Shown: in pieces, positions 9,001 through 19,977 of the stretch
How positions within the stretch are numbered: position 1 is the first letter of the stretch
Layout: every line of letters begins with the position of its first letter
NCBI GenBank assembly: GCA_001579985.1
Contig: LRSR01014632.1
Coordinates: 1 to 22,869 of the forward strand
Origin: Hypsibius dujardini
Taxonomy: Eukaryota; Tardigrada; Eutardigrada; Parachela; Hypsibiidae
Direction: 5' to 3'
DNA: 22,869 bases
The notes under the pieces: generated by a model
What the model saw: only the letters and a program-made list of their open reading frames with translations
Database searches by the model: none
Told to the model about the DNA's origin: nothing
Made by a program: the position numbers and the translations under genes

Positions 9001-11531
9001 CACGTTATTTTACTCAGTTTTCAATAGCCTTGCAACATTTTGGAAGATTTGCGGCGATGCCTTTCATAGACTTGTCAGTACTAAGAACAGTAGGCTTTTC
9101 GATCGAAGTGCGATAGCCCTAAAATAGTGATATTAAATTCTAGTTGTACCGACAGAATTTTTTTAAATCGTTAGCAGCTTTCGGAAAGATCATCATGAGC
9201 TGACAATCAAACATATTTGCAAGGTGCTTCTAAATTATTTTCTGGACGAACAGCTTGATGCTTTAGAAATAGACGTTCAAATACTGGTTTAAGAGAAATT
9301 TCATTTTTATTGAAGAAAAGCCTAAAATAACCGTCTCAGAAACCCGTTCCCCCAAAAAATATCCGTTCGAAAAGTCGTTTCCGCTGCAAATACCCGTTCC
9401 AACACCAATACCCCCGAAAAACATCCGTTAACGCTCGTGCCCGTAGCCATTATGATTAAAAAATCATTCGACTGTTTTTGACTGGTGATTCGGAAAATTT
9501 AAATTTAAATCCGAGACATCAGTGCGCGAAGAGATCAAGAGAACTTTCGATCGCGTCGCACGTCACTATAAACTTACGTAATCTCAAATTCCGCGAAAGA
9601 CCGACCTCCGCAGAATGTGCGGATGACAACGTTGTTGGTGACGTCAGTAATGTTCAAACTGTCCGAGCAAGAAGTGCCAACCTGGAACACCACCGGCTTC
9701 ACGTGGATCGTTGAACCCCTGAAAATTGCATTAGAAGAATTGAGAAATGAGTAAGCAACTTTGTCCAATGAAAAATTCATTAAAGTTTTACTGTTTCAAG
9801 CTCCTTATCCGGTACTGCGCTGTGTATCCATCGAAGTAGTTATTAGGAAAGTTAGGGCTTTCGATTCGTCCGACATCACTGTAGTCTCGAAGGTCAACCA
9901 CCCGTTCGGTCCAGGGTTCAGGTTGGAGAATCGGGGTGTACGATAAATCTTAAATAACATAAAACTGATAAATGTTTTATAAAACGAAGCTGATAAATAA
10001 CAACAATAATAAGACAAAGGGTGTACTAAGAAATAGTCTGCCTTACTTACTGATTCGCCAGCCACGACGAACTACACCATAGTCCGTGCAAAATTGAACG
10101 ACAGCGGTGTTTGACTTTGTTGTGAAAGGTCTGGGCGCAACCGTTCCACAATGAGGGCCTACAGGGAAAGGTCGCATTTCCAAAGCAATAAATAAAATCA
10201 TCGATGCCGACATTGAAACTTACCATGACACGGGCACAGCATATACTCCAACAAAGACAGACACAGACGTAGTCGCACATATAGATACAGACATAAAAAC
10301 AGACACAGACACAGACACAGAAGCAGACGCAGACACAGACACAGACACAGACACGGACACAGACACAGACACAGACATAGACTGTGTCCTGAGATATAAA
10401 TAAGACACGTCCGAATGTTTAACGGGTGTGTGGTGAATGAGTGAACAAACCCTCACCATATATTTGGTTTGCTGAAAACACTTCCCTCTGACTGCACGCG
10501 TCTTTGTCATTCAAAATGTCCGTTAAACCTGAAAAAATGGCAGAAATTGGAATGATATGTGCGTTTTTCCAGCAGTATCTTCATGCATTTAAGCATTGAA
10601 AAGCTCAGTCCTGCACGGTTAAATCATAGGCTATAAAAACAACTTACCTGGCCTTGCGGTGTCGAAAATTGTGACACGATCTTCTGGGCTAAAAGTTAAC
10701 AGTAAGCCGTGAAAAGCTTAAGTTAGTTATTGAAATAGTAAGTTAAATGGTTAGTGAAAATGCATGATGCTTTGGGGTTAGTACTCTCATAGTTACTTAC
10801 CAGATTTCCGGAGAAGTTGCTGTGACCTCGACATCAAAGTCAGGCTCAAAAGTCAGCGTTAGCTGTGTGTCGCTGGGTCCGGTGATATTCCATCGACAAC
10901 GCTAAAACCGTTTAAAACAACCATAACTTTAGTCTCTTCTCATTCTGACAAAGGGCATCACTGGCTAGTTTAGACCATCACCTAATTCGTAGAGCTGTGT
11001 TGCGGTTACTTTGAGGGTCGCGGTTCCGTTTTTGGCAAACCTTAAGAGACAATCGATATTTTCAAATTTTTCAAATTCAACCCTTGCTACATTCCAATTA
11101 TTTTTTAAAATTATTAGACGTTTGATCAATGGTAAATGTCACTCCGGAGCATAATTCTTGTCTTCAGTAAACCGCTAAACGGTGCCATAAAAATACATTT
11201 GACGGTCACACATATCTTGCGAAAACTCAAAGAGCGACCCTCAAAGTAACCACCGCGTAGCTTTGAAAATTGTGTTTTTCTATTATTAAAATATTTATTT
11301 TTGTTTCGATAATACGAACCGTGTAGTCCTCATAAGGGGATGCTGGATCAGAAGTGCTGATACTGGTTACTCCCGGATCAACGTCGATGGTTCTCTGACA
11401 TGGAACCGCCTCTATAAAAGAATTCTCCGTTTTACGACGACTGCTCTGGTATTGCAATTTTCAAATGAGCTCTTACGTGAGATAGGCAGGGAGGCAACGC
11501 CTAGCAGAAATAAAACACGGAAGGTCCTCAT
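6013..11531 (-). CDS. Secreted CUB-CUB-LDLa-trypsin serine protease (gene B)
   Basis: Inferred exons on the minus strand, in order: 11531-11477, 11411-11320, 10901-10801, 10688-10648, 10158-10051, 9948-9792, 9718-9578, 8651-8383, 8302-8274, 8152-8120, 8025-7997, 7921-7889, 7773-7672, 7593-7442, 6940-6763, 6693-6656, 6284-6157, 6072-6013. Phases are consistent throughout and give 581 residues. Residues 1-18 are a signal peptide. CUB1 spans about 23-132 and CUB2 about 134-259. The LDLa module is 260-297, with six Cys and the calcium-binding [11 protein letters not shown] motif. Activation would be cut at Arg318 before IVGG. The protease domain has His359 (SAAHC), Asp410 (DYDYC) and Ser529 (CHGDSGGP), so it should be active. 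Asn523 replaces trypsin's specificity Asp189, so trypsin-like cleavage is doubtful. An acidic insertion (GGGEEGD...) follows GWG. The donor after exon 8 (GTTGGT) is weak. Exact substrate and role are unknown. Confidence 0.85.
9325..9432. repeat. Degenerate short tandem repeat in intron 7 of gene B
   Basis: Five or six imperfect units of about 15-25 bp share an AxAxCCGTTCC core, for example ACCCGTTCC, TATCCGTTCG, TACCCGTTCC and CATCCGTTAA. The units lie in the intron between the second CUB2 exon and the LDLa exon. Confidence 0.5.
10250..10383. repeat. (ACAGAC)n microsatellite in intron 4 of gene B
   Basis: The core 10299-10376 is almost pure hexanucleotide repeat with a few single-base changes (AAGCAG, ACGCAG, ACGGAC). 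More diverged units flank it. It lies in the 489-nt intron between exons 4 and 5. The minus-strand open frame of Ser-Val repeats across it is an artefact of the repeat. Confidence 0.9.
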
Positions 11532-12155
11532 ATTTGGGGGGGGGTGTTAAAACACGGATGAAAATTAATTCCAAGAGAGAAACGACCTTGATCGTCCGTG
11601 CCTTAAAGAGTGAGCTGAAACACCCACAAATTAAGGTTTTACGAACAGACTCATTATATCACATCGTCGAGCAGGTCGACCTTATCGCCGATTGCACATT
11701 CATTCATGCCCGATTGTGACTGCCATTTCATGGTTAGCGCCACATGTGGTGGGAGTTATGTAGTAGCTCGAGAGATAGGTCCAACAACGTGCAGTGTAGT
11801 GAATTCCTATTGTGCTACGCCGCCTGCGGTCAAACAGATTGCGAACGACTATGCCATTAATTCGGCGTACAATCAGTGCGCAAAGTTTATGGAGAAGCAT
11901 GTGAATTACAATGTAGTCACATACCAGATAGATATGCATGTGAATAAGGCTTAGATCGAATTAAAATAAGAAAATTCAAATCTCAAAAAAGATCTTAAAC
12001 TTTTCGTACATGTTTCCACTTACCTCTCGTGAAATGATATTCGAACATGTTTTAAGAAGGCGATCAAAATAATCATTACGCGAAAGAACGACCATTTACG
12101 GTAAAGGTAAAGTGTTAACATATTTGCGCAATTGAAACAAGACGAAGCAAAACCA
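11532..12155. other. Spacer between the catalase-like gene and gene B
   Basis: This holds the promoter and 5' leader of gene B and the 3' end of the catalase-like gene, both on the minus strand. I see no clear TATA box and no AATAAA. A C8-9 run lies directly before the gene B start codon. A plus-strand frame at 11706-11954 (82 codons, seven Cys) has no known match and no other support. Confidence 0.4.
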
Positions 12156-13121
12156 TTACTCCTTTTGCCAGCGCTTGGAGGCATGGTTAAGGAACAGTCC
12201 CTGATCGCAGTAGGCCGAAGCGATAAAGTTGCTGTCCAACACGAGCTCACCAATGGCCACTCCTCCGGTCTTGGCTTCCGCCTGAGCCCTGGTCCAGTAC
12301 GCCACTAAAGTGTACAGCACACTTCCGACCGGAGTCTCAGCGATCTTCACACGGAAGTCCTCCGTCGCATTGGGGCTGTATCCGATCGCCGGATTGGGAA
12401 CGTAATCGATTCTCCAAGGTGCATAGACCTTTCCCTTGGGAACGACTTTTCCGCTGGTCTCAATGCTGGACTGCTCGTACAACGGCATGCTGTTGGCATC
12501 CTCCGGTTGCTCGCTCGGCCAGATGGACAGGATGCGGAGTGTCGCGGTGAAAGCAACAGCGACGACCTGCAGCGGAGTCTGTTGAGAATCGGGAATGATG
12601 TTGGAAACGTTGTTGGCAAAGAAGTTCTTGTTGAGACCCTGACCGTCCGGGGAAAAGACGTTGTGGAAGTTGGCGGAGGGGACACCGTCAATCAAGGCCT
12701 TAAAGCCCATGCTTGGAATCATGTTGTCAGCTACGATACGGACAGCTGAGAGACGGATGATGCCAGGAGCTCCGGATTTGAAAACTCCGGTGTAAGTGGA
12801 GTTAGCGAAGGGTCTCAGGGTAGCCTTGGCGCAGGTGCCGAAGGTGTGGATGATCTTCCATTTGCGGCTGTCATAGTCCATCTCATCGTTGGCACAGTTG
12901 AAAGATCCCTTGAGGAAGGTTGGGACGAGGAGCTGAGCGGCTTGCAAGGCAGATGGGCCCTCGACGGGCAGGCGACCAGCAGGGTAGGGAGATTGTCTCA
13001 GTTGGCCCCATAAAATCTCCTGTTTTGCGCTGGCGGTCTGTTTCTCATAGTTGGGAGGTAGGTATGCCAACACCAGGCTGATTTGGACGAGGACCAGAAG
13101 GAAGATTGTAGGCAGAGACAT
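12156..13121 (-). CDS. Secreted catalase-like domain protein, intronless
   Basis: A single uninterrupted frame encodes 321 residues. Residues 1-19 form a clear signal peptide (IFLLVLVQISLVLA, then YLPPNY). From about residue 86 the order of motifs recalls the catalase-like (SrpA-like) fold: IIHTFGTCAKATLRF, then YTGVFKSGAPGIIRLS, then PSMGFKALIDGVPSANF, then FSPDGQGLNKNFFANNVSNI. Related bacterial and protist proteins carry the same HPFGTCAK / YTGLFxxGxxGLxRLS / PGxALKFLxDGxPSAN / NFF blocks; this assignment is from memory. The protein is shorter than true catalases, so heme binding and peroxide chemistry are not shown. The ATG follows a TATA-like box by about 85 nt. The lack of introns contrasts with both neighbours and could mean retroposition, past horizontal transfer, or simply an intron-poor gene. 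It lies between the two protease paralogues on the same strand. Confidence 0.8.
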   Translation of the reverse strand: MSLPTIFLLVLVQISLVLAYLPPNYEKQTASAKQEILWGQLRQSPYPAGRLPVEGPSALQAAQLLVPTFLKGSFNCANDEMDYDSRKWKIIHTFGTCAKATLRPFANSTYTGVFKSGAPGIIRLSAVRIVADNMIPSMGFKALIDGVPSANFHNVFSPDGQGLNKNFFANNVSNIIPDSQQTPLQVVAVAFTATLRILSIWPSEQPEDANSMPLYEQSSIETSGKVVPKGKVYAPWRIDYVPNPAIGYSPNATEDFRVKIAETPVGSVLYTLVAYWTRAQAEAKTGGVAIGELVLDSNFIASAYCDQGLFLNHASKRWQKE

Positions 13122-13204
13122 CGTACGGATTGTTGCAGGGGCTGATTATTCAATGAGGAAAAAGAAAGGTGAGAATGATGATTGAACAAATCACAGTTGG
13201 TCGC

Positions 13205-13212
13205 TTAAATAG
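13205..13212 (-). promoter_or_regulatory. TATA-like box of the catalase-like gene
   Basis: The minus strand reads GCTATTTAAGCG, with CTATTTAA 84-91 nt upstream of the ATG at 13121. A start site about 30 nt downstream would leave a leader of about 55 nt. Confidence 0.5.
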
Positions 13213-14149
13213 CTTTGTCTGATATTGCTGGAAATTGCTGGGCTGTACTGGTCAACCGAGTGGTTTGGGCAAGACTAGTCAGCCACTTGAAAAGTTCACG
13301 AATAGTGCTGTTATTGCGGTCATTGTCAGCGAAACCAGACGTCAGTTTGTCTGCAATCTAGCAAAGAACAGCTGAACGGGAGTGGACAGTCGATACCGTA
13401 GGAGGGTCGTCTTTGGTGCAAAGAACTTTTTCGCGATCCTGTTGGTCATTCTAAATGTTCGTTTGTCTCTCGTTTGAGGTAGGTATTCTGAGTCCGGCCG
13501 ATTTCATCAGTGAACTAAATGCTTGGAGAAATGAAAGGATGATGGCAACGTACTGGGACAAGATTATATTACTGACGGAACTATGCGTCATCGCAGAGTG
13601 TAAAGTTTTAACTAATGCGCGTTCCCTTTATGATTAATATGCTCACAAGTGAATTGCTTCCACATTATTCAGATGAAAATTGAAATTTATAGAAGCCCAT
13701 TGTTTTTTTTAATATACAGGTAAGCACAAAAGAGACCGGGGAATCTACCAGTATACTTGCATACAAAAGCTTTATCCAGCCAAGTCGAAACAGCTCGGTG
13801 TTTGTGATTTCACATGTACACAATGGTTGTTGCAGTCATCCAGTGAAGCCGATTTGTAGGCCTAGCATTCACACACAGTAAACAATCAGCTGATTTTTAG
13901 TTGGCTTTAAAATGGCTTCCCAAATGCTCTTACTGTATGGACATGCAGAAATGTGCTGTATGTTAGAAATATCCGCATGATAAGGTCAGTCTTTAGGACA
14001 TTACGAGGCGACTTAAACCAGTATGGTAGTAAATTCGTTAATGACGGTATCTTATTTTCGTCCTCATTTTCGTAAATAGTGCAATAGGCAATAGTGCAAT
14101 AATTTCGTAAATAGGCAGCCTCATTAGTGGGGATGTGTGTGAATAGACC
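13213..14149. other. Intergenic stretch with a transposon-terminus-like fragment
   Basis: No gene is supported. Positions 13772-13788 (TTATCCAGCCAAGT then CGA) match the inner part of the 29-bp terminus of the element at 4339-5125 with one change, and look like a degraded end of a related copy. The plus-strand frame at 13455-13637 has no supporting signals. No minus-strand AATAAA was found after gene A. Confidence 0.4.
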
Positions 14150-17100
14150 TTAAAACTTATTAGTAAAAATCGTGTCTGTAATCCAGTCCGTGACCGAGCC
14201 TGTTCGCGCGTATGCCTGCATGTACAATAAATGTGATTACCGACTGAGTTAATGGTAATGTACATATGAAACAGTAATGAAAAACATTTATTGACATATA
14301 AACATGTATATTTTCAACGTACAGCAGGAGTGCCGAGGGAATTGCAGCCAGGAAAGCCGAAACTGACGCTTCCGGCGAGCGACCATCTCCCGTCAGGTAT
14401 CTGACAAGCAAGCGGTCCACCCGAATCGCCGTGGCAACTGTTGGTTAAGCCTAAACGTTCCAGATCAACCACTAAACGACTCATTCAGCAGCTCCAAATG
14501 AGGATTGAACTCACTGGACACTGTACCGGCGCAAATCATTCGGTCGGTAATGCTATAATCAATTGATAAGTTATTTAGATGAGAAACAAGATACCGTGGG
14601 TACGAGTTTAAACACAAGTATGGCAAAATCTGAAATTAGTAAACTAGTTAATTCTTTTAAGTCAACTTAAAATTAATTATTATGAAGTGGTAGTTTTAGT
14701 TTATTTTAGTTACTAGAACTGTGAGCCAAAATTAGTTGGCCAATTGCTTTACTTTTTCTCTCACACGTTTTTAGTAAATAAAAGTTTTAGAGTGAGTCTA
14801 GTCAATCATAAACATTTCCGGGCAACTAAAAAACTAAAACACAATTTTTGGTTAAAAGCCGAAAAGTTGTACCTCATCATTTGTTTTTATATTCAGTACA
14901 CGTTTGCCATCCGTAGTTGCACGGCGGAACGAGACTTAAATCGGTGCTTACTTTACGTCTAAAATTTCGCAGACACTCCGATCAATTACAGGGATATACG
15001 TCTGGCGAAGATGATTTGACTCTAATTTAGGGACGGCTGTTGGATTTGGTAAAGGATTTGACTGCAGCGTCTGTCCCCAACCTGTACACAAATGTGAGTA
15101 ATAGGCGGATATGGTACACAGCCTGTGCTCAAGAGTTGACGCTTGGCTAACCAGATGCGAGGCATCGTGTTCCAGGCTCAATGTCGCTGCCTTGGCGCGG
15201 CAAACAGATGGGAGCAATATTTTTTCGAAACGGAATCTGTCCATTGAGCTTCAGTAAGCAATAATCGTAATCGAAACTGTCATCTGACCGATATTCTGGA
15301 TGACTATAAATAAATAAATAAAATAACTCTTTATTTTTTACAAAAATGTCAAGCATCTTTTTGCATTACATTTTGCATGGTGGCCAATTCAAATGATATT
15401 ATCTTAGCCCCTACCATATAATCCGTTCAAGGCCCAATGTCACCGCTCGGTCTTCTTCGTCGGATAGTGTTAACAGATGTCCGCCCAGCCTTGCTGTAAC
15501 GTAGCTGACTTCAGTGCTGCAATGTGAAACTGCCTTTATACATATATATCTACGGTGAGATTTATTGTGACTTTACTTGCTTAAAACTCCAGGAACTGGT
15601 TCTTTCTCAAAAACAATAAATATCGTATATTTAACATAAATAAGTCTATTTTTTGTTCTTCCATAAAATGGTGTTTTTCTATCCATTCTACATATGCAAA
15701 GAGACGGTTGTTGAGATGCTGTGTGGCATGTTCTGCTCTTACTCGACAAAGCAATGGGCTGCCGACATAAGCCATCTGAAAGTGCAACATTTAAAAATGG
15801 ACACCCGACTCGCAAAGGGCGAAGTACATGTTAGCCTCTTCTGTTACTAGTACCGATCGGACAGGATGGACGCACCGCACCACTGAAAACATTTTGATAC
15901 AATACAATTTCGATGCACCGCAATTTTTTGCCATTTTACCTGATGTCCTCCGTCAAGGAGAGCTGCTTGCCACTGATCATTTGTGCATCGAAAAAAACAT
16001 GTGGTATTTATTTCATGATATCCAAAGGGTACTCATGCTATACAGTATAGCGTGCAGTACAACGTACAGGAAGGGAATGTCTGTTAGCCATGCTTCCTAA
16101 AATACAACACTTACTTGGCAAGTATTTTAGATGCCGAATCCCAGTTGATTAAACTTGAAATTTAATGGTGTTCAACATTTATTTCATTGTTGTTGTCCCA
16201 ATGAATGTTTTGGCCAGAATTTCAAATTTGGGTAAACAATGGAAGATTCCAGCTTCCCTAATTTTGACTGTAAGAAGGTCGATTTTTAGAAAAGATTTCA
16301 TTTGATAATTTTTGAAACTAGCTCTGTCAAAATTCAATTTGGAATCAATCATCGTTAGTGAAATTTCTTTTGGATGTTATGAGGCGAAGCTATCGGTCAT
16401 TCTTAGGACTCGCAGGAAAATTACGAGTGCATTGCAGAAATGACCCATAATCCCGCCACCTCATACCAAATCATGATTTTGCCGATGCCAATCTATTTCA
16501 AAGTAAATTTTAAAAGGAACTGTGTCAAAAATTACCAAATAATTTTTTTAGGAAATCAACGTTTTGGGAGTCAAAATCAGGGAAACCAGATTCTTCTGTT
16601 GTTTCCCAAACTTGAAATTCTGCAAAAAAATTTTATTGGAACAACAACGGTGAAAATAAATTCTAAAATTATTGCAAATCTGATTCTATTAACACAACTT
16701 AACGTGGAGTCAATTTGAATTCGGCATTTGAAATACCTCTCCAGTTATTCATTTGACTTTCTTATATGTATTCTTTGCTCTACTTTTCTTTATAGACTTG
16801 CCCAACTTACCGCCAATAATTCGACTATTGCCAGGGATTGATGCATCCCTCGCAAGAGAAAAATGCGGCACCCCGCAATCGGGTGCGCAGTAAGCGGCCT
16901 TCTCGTCGGACCCATCAGCACAATGGACCACTCCGTCGCAAGCTTCAGAGGGTTGATAGCAGCCCACAAAGTCGTCACATGCGAACACACTCCTCGCACA
17001 CGCCACGAGAGAAGCTTCAATAGAGAAGCCGACGGCGTTGTCAAACAAATCCGTTTTGAACATCACCAGAACCTCCTCCGTATCCCTGAAATTATTTGTC

Positions 17101-19977
17101 TCATAAATCAGTTATTTTTCTCTGCATTTTTTGTAAATATATCAGAAAAGGTTATCCTAAAAGGCCGTAACGGTCGCCTCTTATGCTAATTACATGTAGC
17201 CAATAAATAAGCATACATCCAACAAGCAAAGCAAACAAACTTTATTTATGTCCGTTATCGTAGATAACAGTCCGGTTCACCTTCACCAAAATTGAAAATA
17301 TTCGGTTTTTTTTTAATGAAATGATTTAGCCATTCATGATTTGTCTAGCCATCATTGCTAACTCTTGAGTTTGAAGTCAATCATAATGCCTAGTTAGCCT
17401 CCCACTTGCTGTCATTAAAAACTAATTGGAATCTGCTCTTTAAAAATTCACTTATTCGCCAAATTGTTACAAATCTACCTATGTAACGACCGCTGTTTCA
17501 TAGCCTTATAAAATCCTCTAATGGCCTTCAAATTTTTTTTTATAGCGCGAGTACATACGGTATTTCAAGTTCCATAGGTGGGCTCGATCCGCAATAGACA
17601 GGGAAGGTGATATTGTTTGTCACGTCGGTTACGGTCAAGGAATCGTCACACCGTGGACCTAGGTTGAATACCATAGGGATAAGTTGCATGGTAGATCCCC
17701 TATGATAAAGAAGTCCCGATTAATTTGGGCTCTTCGCTAATAAAATCATCTAATTACAACTGTCATTTACTTTCGCAAGTTTCTGATCCGATAGGTCGCG
17801 TTATAAGAGTCGTAGTAAGTATTAGGAAAGTTCGGACTCTCGATGCGTTCAACATCGGAATATTCTCGCAGCGTAACCACGTGTTCTCGCCACGGTGGGA
17901 TCTCCATGATGGGGGTAGATGTTATATCTGTGAAAGAAAAGTAAGGACAGAAATAAGTGACATCCATCAGTAGCGGTATGGAGGCAGTACATAAATTCTG
18001 TTTTTTATGTTTGTACTTTATTATGTTCAGTTTTTATTATCGACTTTAATCCCAAACACCATTTTTTTCAAAAATAACATTTTGGATTGAACGGCAGTTT
18101 TAGGGATCCAGAGCCCCACCGGACCCTCAGGGTACTCCCATGGGGAGTTGCTTGGGTTGCCACCCAATGTTAATCCAAACGAGCCTCGGTAAGGAGGTAT
18201 AAAAATATTCTGTCGTACAGATAACATACTTATACGCCATCCTTTGCCGAGGCCACCGTAATCGGTGCAGAACTGAACAATCGCTGTGTTGAGTTTTGCG
18301 GTGAAGGGGAAAGGCGCCTTATTCCCACAAAATGGCCCTGCAGTAGATTAGTTTAGCACACCATCAACGCTCGTTTTTCCGATGCAAACCTGGGCTTCGG
18401 GTCATACCATATTTCTCCGCGATAGGAATGTAAACTTTTGCGTCGCATGGATAACGTTGTGCTAGCAGCTTCGCTTCAACTCCTGGTTCGAAAAAATATA
18501 TACACATTTACCGTGAGTTTGTTTTTTGTCTTCCAGGAACACTTCCCGATTGGCAAACATGTTCACTAGTCTGATCAACCGGAATTGTTGGAAGCCAAAG
18601 CCGACCACTTGCGAGCATAGCCCCGACGAAGGGCCAGTCACAAAGTGCCATAGGAATATTCTCTCATATATCAGTGAAGGGAATATTTTACCCATACATT
18701 CAAGTTTAACTGAATTTTTTTGAGTTTGAAATGGTATATTTGTTGGAGCGTAACGGTCAACAATATAAATGAATGCAACGTGTACAGCTTGGCCAGAATA
18801 TTTTCTGTCCCAAGTACCCAGCCAGCGTTTACCAGCCTAAACCTATACATGCCTGGCCGAATCGGATCGAATATCGAGACATCATCCTCGGGACTGCAAA
18901 ACAATGTACACACCCCAATGACCGAATTTGAGAGAGATTACAAACAACCAATTCGTACACACCAGCCAACACCGGGTCTTGTCTTTTCAACATCGAATTC
19001 TCCGTCGAAGGCCAGGTGAAGTTGAGTTCCGGGAGGGCCTGTTATGTTCCATCGACAACGCTGCAAAATGTTAGCTCGAACAAAGGAACGACTATAGATA
19101 AAAGGGCTATCTGAAACTGATAAGGGATCTTTTACCAATGCCAGTCTCAGATGGCGGTTGAACTTCTTTCTTGAGAACCTATTCCGCTAACATGGTTTTA
19201 GAAAATATTAATTACCGAGGACGAGACCTTGTTCAAATCCCAAAATATTAAGAAGTTGAACAATCCACTGGAAGATGCCAATAGCAACAACAAACATGTA
19301 TTTTCTAAATTTTTAATTGACTCGATTGTTTAAATTGACTCAAAATTGACTTGCAAATCGATCGACATCAGCCAGAGATTTTTCAAACACGAGGTGAAGG
19401 AGTTACGGCTTGTAATGAATTGTAATGTCTGGGTTCTGTTAGTGCCCATAGCTCCGCTCCCTCATTTCCGATTTTTGAGGCTGATGTAAATCAATTCCAA
19501 ATAAGAGTGTAAATCCGTGGTTGTCAAAATATGACATATAAAATATGAAATAAAAGAATTTGAGAAACTGGTGTTTATTGCATGCTTGGACAGGAATATT
19601 TCAGGGACTTTCCAAATTGAACAAGGCCTTGTTCCCGGCAAGCAATATTTTTAAAAATCATATTAGGGGAATAGGTTCTCAACAAAAAAGTTTGGCCAAC
19701 ATGTGAGAATGGCACTGGCAAATGATCCCTAGTGAGTCATTTACCGTATAGTCCTCGTATGGGGTATCCGCGTCAGACGTACCAAAGCTGGAAACATTTG
19801 GACCGACAACAACGGTACGGACGCACGGTACAGCATCTACAGTATCCCGCGAGAATCATGGAGCACATTGAGGCATGGGTTCTTTAGCTAAAGCCTCAAA
19901 GGCGAGGTACAAAATGGCTTACCTATAGCTGGGTTAACCGACAAGATCGTAAGTAGTAGTACACAAAGGTGCAGCAT
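14150..19977 (-). CDS. Secreted CUB-CUB-LDLa-trypsin serine protease (gene A), paralogue of gene B
   Basis: Inferred exons on the minus strand: 19977-19923, 19836-19745, 19060-18963, 18893-18853, 18337-18230, 17927-17771, 17699-17559, 17085-16811, (exon 9 unresolved), 15972-15940, 15882-15854, 15775-15743, 15516-15415, 15303-15152, 15081-14952, 14552-14515, 14450-14323, 14215-14150. This gives about 568 residues. A signal peptide ([14 protein letters not shown]) is followed by CUB1, CUB2, an LDLa module (six Cys at 260-297) and an activation site SR|IIGG. The protease has the triad motifs SAAHC, DYDYC and CHGDSGGP, with Asn at the Asp189 site. Exon 4 ends in a GC donor (CAG|GCATGT). Exon 9, which should complete IIGG and lead to WQAALL, was not found with certainty; 16467-16492 is a 26-nt candidate with the right phase. 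An upstream ATG (19989) opens a short overlapping frame out of phase with the signal peptide. Confidence 0.82.

Noticed and set aside
9805-10065. 86-codon minus-strand frame
   Set aside because: It reads the CUB2 exon of gene B in the wrong frame; the correct frame matches gene A and keeps phase with the neighbouring exons.
10220-10510. Open frame with long Ser-Val repeats on the minus strand
   Set aside because: It is the translation of the (ACAGAC)n microsatellite inside intron 4 of gene B.
13455-13637. 60-codon plus-strand frame between the catalase-like gene and gene A
   Set aside because: No splice partner, motif or promoter supports it.
16440-16718. 92-codon plus-strand frame
   Set aside because: It is AT-rich intron sequence of gene A without coding character.
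16838-17189. Plus-strand open frames
   Set aside because: They are antisense to the LDLa exon of gene A.
18462-18695. Possible additional CUB exon in gene A
   Set aside because: The flanking exons 4 and 5 join directly in phase as in gene B, so this stretch is intron.
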